Assembly (NCBI GenBank): GCA_934573855.1
Contig: CAKTMF010000009.1
Coordinates: 47,381-111,380 of the forward strand
Source of the DNA: an uncultured Oscillospiraceae bacterium
GTDB lineage: Bacteria > Bacillota > Clostridia > Oscillospirales > Oscillospiraceae
Length of the DNA stretch: 64,000 nt
Direction of reading: 5' to 3'
The notes beneath the pieces were generated by a model, which worked only from the letters and a program-made list of their open reading frames with translations, was not told the origin of the DNA and did not search any database. How positions within the stretch are numbered: the first letter of the stretch is position 1; every line of letters starts with the position of its first letter. Made by a program: the position numbers and the translations under genes. Shown here piece by piece: positions 51,915 to 59,587 of this stretch.

Positions 51915-52319
51915 ATGCTTACTCCCGCTGAAATAGCAGCCATCGCCGCGAAGGCGCTGGACGATAAAAAGGCAAGGGACGTCACCGTCCTCAAGACCGC
52001 GGAGCAGACGGTGCTGGCGGATTATTTCGTGATCTGCAGCGGCACCTCCGCGCCCCATGTCAAGGCGCTCGTGGACGAGGTCGACAGACGGCTCTCGGAG
52101 GCCGGTGAGGATCTCATCCGCCGCGAGGGTCTGCGCTCAGACATCTGGGTGCTGATGGACTTCGGCAGCGTCATCGTCCACGTTTTCACCGACGAGGCGC
52201 GTAAATTCTATAATCTTGAACGCCTGTGGAGCGACTCTCAGGTAGTCGACCCGGCGAGCCTGCCCCTGCCCGAGCAGAGCGAAAAGGTCGTTGATATCTC
52301 ATCCCTTCCGCGCCCCTGA
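51915..52319 (+). CDS. rsfS: Ribosomal silencing factor RsfS
   Basis: RsfS binds L14 and keeps subunits apart when nutrients are scarce. The 134-residue product has the family core ARDVTVLKTAEQTVLADYFVICSGTS, RREGLRSDIWVLMDFGSVIVHVFTDEARKFYNLERLW. The C-terminal ~25 residues are a Pro/Ser-rich extension. ATG after AAGGAGGAATAACA; it is next to nadD-yqeK as in most Firmicutes. Confidence 0.96.
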   Translation: MLTPAEIAAIAAKALDDKKARDVTVLKTAEQTVLADYFVICSGTSAPHVKALVDEVDRRLSEAGEDLIRREGLRSDIWVLMDFGSVIVHVFTDEARKFYNLERLWSDSQVVDPASLPLPEQSEKVVDISSLPRP

Positions 52320-52370
52320 TTACAGGGGCAGAACGGACTGAAATTCTTGATTTTGGAAAGGGATAGAATA

Positions 52371-54914
52371 ATGAAATACGATTTTTCCGCAATTGAAAAG
52401 AAGTGGCAGCAGCGCTGGGAGGAGACCAAGCCCTACGCCGCGGACAATAACAGCGATAAGCCCAAGTTCTACGGCCTTATCGAGTTCCCGTACCCCTCCG
52501 GGGACGGACTCCATGTCGGCCACCCCAGACCCTACACCGCCATCGACATCGTGACCCGCAAAAAGAGAATGCAGGGCTATAACGTCCTCTACCCCATCGG
52601 ATACGACGCCTTCGGCCTGCCGACGGAACGCTACGCCATACAGCACCATATGCGTCCCGCGGACGTTACCGCACGCAACGTTAAGCGCTTCTCGGACCAG
52701 CTCAAGATGCTGGGCTACGGCTTTGACTGGGACCGCTGCTTCGCCACCACCGACCCCGATTACTTCAAGTGGACGCAGTGGATATTCCTTCAGATGTTCA
52801 AGAAGGGCCTCGCCTATAAGACCAGCATTCCCGTCAATTGGTGTACCGACTGCAAAATAGTCCTCGCCAACGAGGAGGTCGTCAACGGCGTCTGCGAGCG
52901 CTGCGGCGGCCAGGTCATCAAGAAGGAAAAGAGCCAGTGGATGCTGGCCATCACCAAGTACGCCCAGAGGCTTTTGGACGATCTGGACGATCTGGATTAT
53001 ATCGAGCGCGTCAAGACCCAGCAGAGAAACTGGATCGGCCGCTCCACCGGCGCAGAGATCACCTTCAAGACCAACATGCCGGACGATATAACCGTCTACA
53101 CCACCCGCGCCGATACTCTCTTCGGCGTGAGCTATGTCGTCATCTCCCCGGAACACCCCTATCTTGACAAGTGGAAGGATAAGATTGAGAACTGGGACGA
53201 GGTCGAGTCATACAAGACCGAGGCCGCCAAGAAGTCCGACTTTGAGCGCGGCGAGCTGAACAAGGACAAGACCGGCGTCTGCCTCAAGGGCGTCGAGGTC
53301 ACCAACCCCGTCACCGGAAAGCTCGTCCCGATGTACGTTTCCGACTACGTCCTCATGGGCTACGGCACGGGTATCGTCATGGGCGTTCCCGGCCACGACC
53401 AGCGCGACTGGGAGTTTGCCACCAAGTTCGGTCTGCCCATCGTCGAGGTCGTCAGCGGCGGCGACATCACCAAGGAGGCATTTGTCGCCAAGGACGACAG
53501 CGCCATCATGGTCAACTCCGGCTTCCTCAACGGCATGACCGTGAAGGAGGCTATCCCCGCCATGAAGAAATACGTCGAGGAGCAGGGGATCGGCGTTGAA
53601 AAGGTCAATTACAAGCTCCGTGACTGGGTGTTCTCCCGCCAGAGATACTGGGGCGAGCCTATCCCCATCATCAACTGCCCCAAGTGCGGCTGGGTCCCCA
53701 TGGACGAAAAGGATCTGCCGCTGCTCCTGCCCGATGTTGAGAGCTATCAGCCCACCGACAACGGCGAAAGCCCCCTCGCGGCCATGACCGACTGGGTCAA
53801 CTGTACCTGCCCCAAGTGCGGCGGTCCCGCCCAGCACGAGACCGACACCATGCCCAACTGGGCCGGTTCGAGCTGGTACTTCCTGCGCTACATGGACCCG
53901 CACAACGACAAGGAGCTTGTCAATAAGGACGTTGAGAACTACTGGGGACCCGTGGACTGGTACAACGGCGGCATGGAGCATACCACGCTGCACCTGCTCT
54001 ACAGCCGCTTCTGGCACAAGTTCCTGTACGATATCGGCGTCGTCCATACTCCGGAGCCTTACGCCAAGCGCACGAGCCACGGCATGATACTCGGACAGAA
54101 CCCCCGCAACTTCGCGAACCTCCCCAAGGAGGAGCAGGACAGGCTCGTCAGCGAGTACGGCAGCGAGAAGGGCGCAAGAGCGTATCTGCGCGAGAAGTAC
54201 GGCGATATGGCCGACCAGCAGATCGTCAAGATGTCCAAGTCCCTCGGCAACGTGGTCAACCCCGACGACGTTGTGAAGGCCTACGGCGCAGACACTCTGC
54301 GTACCTATATCATGTTCATCGGCGACTTTGAAAAGGCCGTACCCTGGTCCGACGAGGCAGTCAAGGGCTGCAAGCGCTTCCTCGACCGCTGCTGGGGCCT
54401 GCTGGATATCGTGAAGGACGGCGAGGTCTCCAAGGCGAACGAGGCCATCATCCATAAGACCGTCAAGAAGGTCGGCGACGACATCGACAGCCTGAAGATG
54501 AATACGGCTATCGCGGCGCTCATGAGCCTTGTGAATACGTTCTATTCAAACGGCCTCACCAAGGGCGACCTCGAGTATCTCATCAAGCTCCTCTCTCCCT
54601 TCGCGCCTCATATTGCCGAGGAAATGTGGGAGCAGACCGGCTTTGCCGCGAAGTACGGCAAGATGGCCATGCAGTCCGACTGGCCTGAGTATGACGAGGC
54701 CAAGACCGTCGACGCGGAGCATGAGATGGCTGTGCAGGTAAACGGCAAGCTCAAGACCACGATCAGAGTGGCGAACGACGCCGACGAGGAGACCATCGTC
54801 GCCGCCGCCTGTGCGGACGAGAAGATCCAGCGGCTCATGCAGGGCATGCAGCTCGTCAAGACCATTGTCGTAAAGAATAAAATCGTCAATTTGATCCTCA
54901 AGAGCGCAAACTAA
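52371..54914 (+). CDS. leuS: Leucyl-tRNA synthetase
   Basis: A class I synthetase charging tRNA-Leu. The 847-residue protein starts DFSAIEKKWQQRWEETKPYA; HIGH appears as the variant HVGHPRPYTA after YPSGDGL, the connective editing domain spans about residues 220-420 with the zinc-like CPKCGW and CPKCGG modules beyond it, and KMSKS is present in QIVKMSKSLGNVVNPDD. The ATG at 52371 after AAAGGGATAGAATA is used; an in-frame TTG 24 bp upstream is not. No T-box leader is visible in the 51 bp between rsfS and leuS, which is notable for a Firmicutes synthetase. Confidence 0.98.
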   Translation: MKYDFSAIEKKWQQRWEETKPYAADNNSDKPKFYGLIEFPYPSGDGLHVGHPRPYTAIDIVTRKKRMQGYNVLYPIGYDAFGLPTERYAIQHHMRPADVTARNVKRFSDQLKMLGYGFDWDRCFATTDPDYFKWTQWIFLQMFKKGLAYKTSIPVNWCTDCKIVLANEEVVNGVCERCGGQVIKKEKSQWMLAITKYAQRLLDDLDDLDYIERVKTQQRNWIGRSTGAEITFKTNMPDDITVYTTRADTLFGVSYVVISPEHPYLDKWKDKIENWDEVESYKTEAAKKSDFERGELNKDKTGVCLKGVEVTNPVTGKLVPMYVSDYVLMGYGTGIVMGVPGHDQRDWEFATKFGLPIVEVVSGGDITKEAFVAKDDSAIMVNSGFLNGMTVKEAIPAMKKYVEEQGIGVEKVNYKLRDWVFSRQRYWGEPIPIINCPKCGWVPMDEKDLPLLLPDVESYQPTDNGESPLAAMTDWVNCTCPKCGGPAQHETDTMPNWAGSSWYFLRYMDPHNDKELVNKDVENYWGPVDWYNGGMEHTTLHLLYSRFWHKFLYDIGVVHTPEPYAKRTSHGMILGQNPRNFANLPKEEQDRLVSEYGSEKGARAYLREKYGDMADQQIVKMSKSLGNVVNPDDVVKAYGADTLRTYIMFIGDFEKAVPWSDEAVKGCKRFLDRCWGLLDIVKDGEVSKANEAIIHKTVKKVGDDIDSLKMNTAIAALMSLVNTFYSNGLTKGDLEYLIKLLSPFAPHIAEEMWEQTGFAAKYGKMAMQSDWPEYDEAKTVDAEHEMAVQVNGKLKTTIRVANDADEETIVAAACADEKIQRLMQGMQLVKTIVVKNKIVNLILKSAN

Positions 54915-54917
54915 TTA

Positions 54918-54946
54918 TTGACAATTCAGCCGTTAGCCTTTATAAT
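54918..54946 (+). promoter_or_regulatory. Promoter of rpsU
   Basis: TTGACA, a 17-base spacer and TATAAT directly after leuS. The short leader contains two small hairpins (GCCAATTAGTTGGC and GCGCCGTAAGGCGC) before the ribosome site. Confidence 0.85.
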
Positions 54947-55014
54947 ACTTTTGTTAAAAGCCAATTAGTTGGCCCTTTGTGCGCCGTAAGGCGCATTTGG
55001 AGGGAGGGAAATAC

Positions 55015-55200
55015 ATGTCTGAAATTTACGTCAAGGAAAACGAGTCTCTGGACAACGCTCTTAAGAGATTCAAGCGCAGCTGCGCCAAGTCCGGTGTTCT
55101 GGCCGATCTGAGAAAGAAAGAGTACTATCAGAGCCCCAGCGTCAAGCGCCGCAAGAAGTCCGAGGCAGCACGCAAGAACAAGAACAAGCGCTACTATTGA
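55015..55200 (+). CDS. rpsU: 30S ribosomal protein S21
   Basis: A 61-residue basic protein of the small subunit needed for initiation. The sequence SEIYVKENESLDNALKRFKR, followed by the CAKSGVLADLRKKEYYQSPS region and a Lys/Arg-rich tail, is the standard S21. ATG after GGAGGGAGGGAAATAC; the open frame extends 36 bp further up through a leader hairpin and is not used. It has its own promoter and terminator. Confidence 0.97.
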   Translation: MSEIYVKENESLDNALKRFKRSCAKSGVLADLRKKEYYQSPSVKRRKKSEAARKNKNKRYY

Positions 55201-55213
55201 TCGAACAAAGCTT

Positions 55214-55239
55214 ATGCCGCACCGAAAGGTGCGGCATTT
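55214..55239 (+). terminator. Terminator after rpsU
   Basis: A perfect 10-bp stem (ATGCCGCACC / GGTGCGGCAT) with a GAAA tetraloop. The T run is short. Confidence 0.8.
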
Positions 55240-55278
55240 GTCGTATATGCGGCAGGGGAGGACCCGAACAGCACGCGT

Positions 55279-55309
55279 AAAAAACCGACGGCCCTTTCAG
55301 GCCGCCGGT
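55279..55309 (-). terminator. Terminator of the surface-protein gene
   Basis: On the minus strand, stem ACCGGCGGCC / GGCCGTCGGT with a short loop is followed by TTTTTTA, just past the stop at 55325. Confidence 0.85.
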
Positions 55310-55324
55310 CAGTTTATATTGCTG

Positions 55325-58066
55325 TTACTTGGACTTCTTCTTGCCGCGGACGATAACTACCACGACTATGCAGGCGACCGCTACAGCGGACACTGCCAGA
55401 ACGGTTGCCCATACGCCGATGTTGGAGGTATCGCCGGTCTTGGGGTTGCCGTTGCTGTTCTTGATGGTGAGAGTGCCGTTGATGGTGGTGATGTCATAGT
55501 TGGAGGTAACGTCGGTGTTGCCGTCCTTGATGACTACCTGAGTGACAACGTTGTAGTACTTGCCGACCTTTATGGCCTTGACCTTGTTGCCGGCGCTGTC
55601 CTGAGCCTCAACCGTGATCTCGGCCTTCTGGCCGTCGACCAGCTTGTTGTTGGGGGCGGTGATGGTAACGGAGTTGAGGACGAATTCCTTGCCGTTGTAG
55701 TACTTGGTGCCGCTGTCAGCGGTGATGGTGATGGGGTACTTGGTAACGGTGAGGGTACCGGTCTTGAGTGCCACATTGAAGGGGTACTCGGCGGGGTCGC
55801 TGACCAGAACGTTGTTCCTGTAGATCTTGTAGCTGTCGACGCTCACGGTCTTGGAGCCGACTGCGGTGATGGAAGCCTTCTCAAGAGTGACCTCGATGGA
55901 ATAGCCGGAGGGGAGGCTGTCGCTGACGGTGTAGGCCTTCGGGTCGAGGATGAGGGAGGTGCCGTCATAGACCTTGGTCTTGCTCTCAACGGTGATGGTG
56001 AGAGTGGGCTTGGTGCTGTCCGCCTCGACGGTAAGGGTGCCGTCCTTGCGGATAACGGAGTAGTTCTTTGCGTCGACCACGATGTCGCCGACCTTCAGCT
56101 CAACGGTGCCGACCTTGTTCGCGGAGGAACCGACCTCGACGCGGGAACCGGAGACGACTACGTTGAGAGTCCAGCTGCCGAGCTTGTCAAGCTTTGCCTT
56201 GTCGGTGCCGGAGAGGACGTACTGGTTGCAGGTGAGAGGCTTGCCGTCGTAGATCTTGGTCGCGTCCTTTGCGGTGACGGTGAACTCGAGCTTGCCGACG
56301 GTCAGCTTGCCCTTGTTGACGGTGGGAGCGGAGTAGGAGGCGGTGACGTCCTCATCCTTGGAGTTGTGGATGATGATGGACTTGGTGTCTACGTCGGAGT
56401 AGGAGAGACCTGCCTCGGTCTGCTCGCCGGTGAAGCTGATGGCGTAAATGCGGTCGCCTTCCATGAGGCCGGTCACGCTGTAGTCGCTGGCCTTGAGGGG
56501 CTTGCCGTCGTATTCCTTGACGGCGTCCTTGACGGTAATGGTGTAGCTGTGGCCGATGATGGTGAGGGTAGCCTCAACATAGCTGAGGTTGATGTCGAAC
56601 ATGGAGGAGATATCGTGGCCGTCCTGCATGACAGAAATGCTCTTGAGAGAGTACTTGTGCGTGCCGATGGCGGTATGCTCATCCTTGTATTCGTACACGG
56701 CCTTGACGGTCGCGCCCTCGGGAAGGGTGCCGTCTATGGTGATGGAGCCTTCAATGGGGCTGCCGGTGTAGTTCTTGGTTACGTCCGCTGCCTTGACGGA
56801 GAGCTTTACCTTCTCGTTGGGGGCGGTGATGACGTACTTTGCAGCGTCCTCGGAGATGGTGACGTTGTAAACGCTGGACACATCGGAGCCGCCGGAGTTC
56901 TTTATGGTGATCGCGGAGCTCTTGTCGAGCTTATAGGTGGTGTTGCAGACCGCGCTGGTCTCGCCGATGTACTTGACGCCGGAGACGGTGTGACCGCCGA
57001 GCAGACCTTCGGCAACGAAGTCACCGGGGAGCTTGGAGCCGTCGTAGGTCTTGCTGACGTCCTTGGCCTTGATGACGAGGTTGACCTTGGTGACGGAGAA
57101 CTTGCCGTCCTCGGGTATAACAGTGACCTTGGCGGAGTCAAGCTCCTTGCCGTCGTAGCTGACCTTTGCGGCGGAGACGTCAGCCTTGATGGCGTAGTCG
57201 CCGACCTGATAGGTATCCTTGATGTCCTTGTCGTAGGAGAGGACAATGCCGGAAACGGAAACCTTGCCCTTATCGACCGGGGTCAGGGAGGCGTCGTTGG
57301 TTTCAAATTGCTCGATGGTGAACTTGCTGTTGTCAAGCGCGGGGGCGGGCTGTCCGTCATAGGGCTTGCTGCCGTCGTTGGCCTTGATGGTCACTTTATA
57401 ATACGTTTCAGTGGGAGTGCCGGCGCCCGTCCCGGCGGGGGACAAGAGGGGTGCGCTAAGCGCGGGCTGCGCATCACCGGAGTTGCTGGACTCGACCGCA
57501 CGGGAGATGGGGCCGATAAGCTCGCAGCTCATGAACGGGGTGAAGGTCTCGCCGGCCTCGACAAGAACGATAGCCTTGTTGGCGTACTTGTACTTCCAGC
57601 AGACGAACTCTCTGCCTTCGCCAAGCTCAGCGGAGTCGGCTGCGGGGGCGGTGATGTTCTCAAGACCCTCGGGGAGCTTCTCGACCTCTGCGGAGACGGT
57701 GAAGGAGTCAACGTTTGCGAACTCGTCAACATCGTTGAGCATGTCGATCACGGCATCGCTGTCTATGGTGAGGACGCGGCCCTCTGCAATGCAGAAGCCG
57801 GTAACGTCGATGCCGTTAACGGAAACGGACTTGACGTAAGCGCCGTCGCTGGGGGTGAACTCTACGCCGCCCTTGAGCTTTGCGCGGGAGACGGGAGCTG
57901 TGTAATCCTCGCCGTCGACCTTTATTGCGACGGAGAAGGTCTCGGTCTCTTCGGCTTTGTCCGTGTCATCGTCGGCGAATGCCGCGATACCGGCGGAGCC
58001 GGCGAACTGGAAGACGAAGAGAAATACTAACAGGAGGCTAAGAATGGATTTGGATGTCTTCTTCAT
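55325..58066 (-). CDS. Cell-wall-anchored protein with YDG-type repeats and NPKTG sorting signal
   Basis: A 913-residue surface protein. Residues 1-32 are a signal peptide; an N-terminal domain runs to about 200. From about residue 225 to 860 there are about eight beta-rich repeats, each with a core of the type KxYDGxxL: KPYDGQPA, VSYDGKEL, KTYDGSKL, KNYTGSPI, KEYDGKPL, KIYDGKPL, KVYDGTSL, KYYNGKEF. These resemble the YDG/MBG-like modules of bacterial adhesins. The C-terminus is a sorting signal: NPKTGD (residue 874), a hydrophobic helix, and RGKKKSK. NPKTG departs from LPXTG and suits a class B sortase, which is encoded next door. ATG after TGAGGTGA. Confidence 0.9.
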   Translation of the reverse strand: MKKTSKSILSLLLVFLFVFQFAGSAGIAAFADDDTDKAEETETFSVAIKVDGEDYTAPVSRAKLKGGVEFTPSDGAYVKSVSVNGIDVTGFCIAEGRVLTIDSDAVIDMLNDVDEFANVDSFTVSAEVEKLPEGLENITAPAADSAELGEGREFVCWKYKYANKAIVLVEAGETFTPFMSCELIGPISRAVESSNSGDAQPALSAPLLSPAGTGAGTPTETYYKVTIKANDGSKPYDGQPAPALDNSKFTIEQFETNDASLTPVDKGKVSVSGIVLSYDKDIKDTYQVGDYAIKADVSAAKVSYDGKELDSAKVTVIPEDGKFSVTKVNLVIKAKDVSKTYDGSKLPGDFVAEGLLGGHTVSGVKYIGETSAVCNTTYKLDKSSAITIKNSGGSDVSSVYNVTISEDAAKYVITAPNEKVKLSVKAADVTKNYTGSPIEGSITIDGTLPEGATVKAVYEYKDEHTAIGTHKYSLKSISVMQDGHDISSMFDINLSYVEATLTIIGHSYTITVKDAVKEYDGKPLKASDYSVTGLMEGDRIYAISFTGEQTEAGLSYSDVDTKSIIIHNSKDEDVTASYSAPTVNKGKLTVGKLEFTVTAKDATKIYDGKPLTCNQYVLSGTDKAKLDKLGSWTLNVVVSGSRVEVGSSANKVGTVELKVGDIVVDAKNYSVIRKDGTLTVEADSTKPTLTITVESKTKVYDGTSLILDPKAYTVSDSLPSGYSIEVTLEKASITAVGSKTVSVDSYKIYRNNVLVSDPAEYPFNVALKTGTLTVTKYPITITADSGTKYYNGKEFVLNSVTITAPNNKLVDGQKAEITVEAQDSAGNKVKAIKVGKYYNVVTQVVIKDGNTDVTSNYDITTINGTLTIKNSNGNPKTGDTSNIGVWATVLAVSAVAVACIVVVVIVRGKKKSK

Positions 58067-58278
58067 GCTAAATCACCTCAAATAAAAATACATACAAAAC
58101 ACAGAACGGAAAATTGTCATATAAATTTTACCGTTTTGTAACTTATGACAGTTGCATTATAACTAATGCCTTCGAAAATTGCAATAGGAAAATGAAAAAT
58201 AATTTCTTAAGATTACATAATATCTTATTTTCCGTCAGGAACGAATGCGAGGGGAGAAAATGCTGGGCGGATACCAGA

Positions 58279-59088
58279 TCAGACGTCGGGTTCCAGGGGG
58301 ACGAGCTTTGCGAGCAGCACGAAGCGGGCATTTTCATACTCGTAGGTGCAGGTGGAGAATATCACTATCTTATCGTCGGCCGTTACCTCCACGCCGGTGT
58401 CGACGTAGGACCATCGCATTACGGAGTCAAGGTAGCTCTCGTAGGAGGCTCTGTCATTAAAGCTGAAGGTGTAGGTGGAGCCGTCCGCGTCGGTTATGTA
58501 CGCGCTGAAAATATCGAGCCGGTAATTCTGGCCGGGGGTGTTCAGGTACATGACCGGGTGTTCGTTGTAGTAGTCCTGCTCCGCATACTTGCATATGGAC
58601 GCGAGCATCGAGCCGTCGTTCATATGGTGGCCGTAGATGATGGTGGCCTCTCCGGAAAAGTCTCCGGCACAGCGGTAGTCGATGAACAGCGTCCCGCTGC
58701 CGTTGTAGGTACCGTCAAGGAAGTTGTAGAGATACTTTTCGTTGTCGGTATCGTTGGGGTCCTGTGCGATGGGATAGTTTATTACCGTTCCCTCGCTGTA
58801 GAGCCAGCCCTTGACATCCGGCCACTGCTGAAGCAGCAGATCAAAGTCGACATTGATGGGGGAGTTGGGCTTTTTCTCTTCCTCCGGCTTTGTCTCACCG
58901 TCTTTTACGGGTGCCTTCGTCGCGGAGGGTGGGGGAGTGGTAACAAACTTGTCATTTAGATCGCTGTACATGTTTTCCGCAACCTTGTACTCGTGCAGTA
59001 TGGAATAGACCTTGAACCCGCTGACGAGGAAAACCGCCAAAAACACGCAGCACACTGCAATCAGGATAATTTTTACACTTTTTTTCAT
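58279..59088 (-). CDS. srtB: Class B sortase
   Basis: A membrane-bound transpeptidase that joins sorting-signal proteins to peptidoglycan. The 269-residue protein has an N-terminal anchor (residues 5-27), a Pro/Lys/Glu-rich stalk and the class B catalytic domain: WLYSEGTVINYPIAQ, the catalytic His in IIYGHHMNDGSML, the Cys in IVIFSTCTYEYENAR and the Arg in ENARFVLL. ATG with GGAGGCGAACA upstream. It is transcribed ahead of the NPKTG surface protein on the same strand, 212 bp apart, and is probably dedicated to it. Confidence 0.93.
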   Translation of the reverse strand: MKKSVKIILIAVCCVFLAVFLVSGFKVYSILHEYKVAENMYSDLNDKFVTTPPPSATKAPVKDGETKPEEEKKPNSPINVDFDLLLQQWPDVKGWLYSEGTVINYPIAQDPNDTDNEKYLYNFLDGTYNGSGTLFIDYRCAGDFSGEATIIYGHHMNDGSMLASICKYAEQDYYNEHPVMYLNTPGQNYRLDIFSAYITDADGSTYTFSFNDRASYESYLDSVMRWSYVDTGVEVTADDKIVIFSTCTYEYENARFVLLAKLVPLEPDV

Positions 59089-59105
59089 TGTTCGCCTCCG
59101 TTATC

Positions 59106-59288
59106 CGAGTATCATTATACAACAGCTATCGTCAAAATAAAAGTGAAGAAGTATTAAGAATGAATGCCGCAAAACGATAACTAAAAATTACATTATGGTT
59201 ACAATTCGTTACTATATCACCCATGCCATGAAATGTCAATCATCAAAGCAAAAAATGATGATCGCGGCCCGGAGGCAAAAATGATATC
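59106..59288. other. AT-rich spacer between sortase and feo genes, no gene seen
   Basis: No plausible gene. It contains the AT-rich upstream region of the minus-strand sortase; no clear consensus promoter could be fixed. Confidence 0.5.
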
Positions 59289-59319
59289 AGCCCCCCGGCT
59301 CATAAAGAGCCGAGGGGCT
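59289..59319 (-). terminator. Terminator of the feo operon
   Basis: Arms AGCCCCTCGGCTC and GAGCCGGGGGGCT (minus strand) around TTTAT, followed shortly by ATTTTT. It lies 9 bp past the last feo gene. Confidence 0.85.
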
Positions 59320-59328
59320 GACGGTAGG

Positions 59329-59505
59329 TTATGGCTTGTTGTTGTGGCAGGAGCCGCTCATGGGACAGCCTTTGCAACCGCTTCCGCAGGACGATTTGCC
59401 TTTTTTCTTATCCTTGACCAGATTGACGATGATCAACGCCACAATAGCCGCAACGATCAATAAAACGATTATTGTGCCGGCGTTGCTTTGTATCCATCCT
59501 AACAT
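59329..59505 (-). CDS. FeoB-associated Cys-rich membrane protein
   Basis: A 58-residue protein: a short N-terminus (MLGWIQSNAGT), one membrane helix (IIVLLIVAAIVALIIVNLV), a Lys patch, and the tail CGSGCKGCPMSGSC. This is the layout of the FeoB-associated Cys-rich family (FeoC-like in position) common in Clostridia. The four tail cysteines could bind Fe or an Fe-S cluster at the cytoplasmic mouth of FeoB. AGGAGGCAGATC precedes the ATG. It is the last gene of the feo operon, 82 bp after feoB. Confidence 0.9.
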   Translation of the reverse strand: MLGWIQSNAGTIIVLLIVAAIVALIIVNLVKDKKKGKSSCGSGCKGCPMSGSCHNNKP

Positions 59506-59587
59506 GATCTGCCTCCTGACTTAAGAAACTGACTGAAAGATGATTGAAATGTACTGAACTGATGAACCTGTGGTGAATGTGGAACGA

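Noticed and set aside
52320..52370. T-box leader for leuS
   Set aside because: The gap is 51 bp and contains neither a T-box motif nor a terminator; leuS appears to be read from upstream.
55214..58030. 938-codon open frame on the plus strand opposite the repeat surface protein
   Set aside because: It is an antisense shadow: low-complexity Gly/Val/Asp composition, no ribosome site, and it mirrors the codon bias of the real repeat gene.
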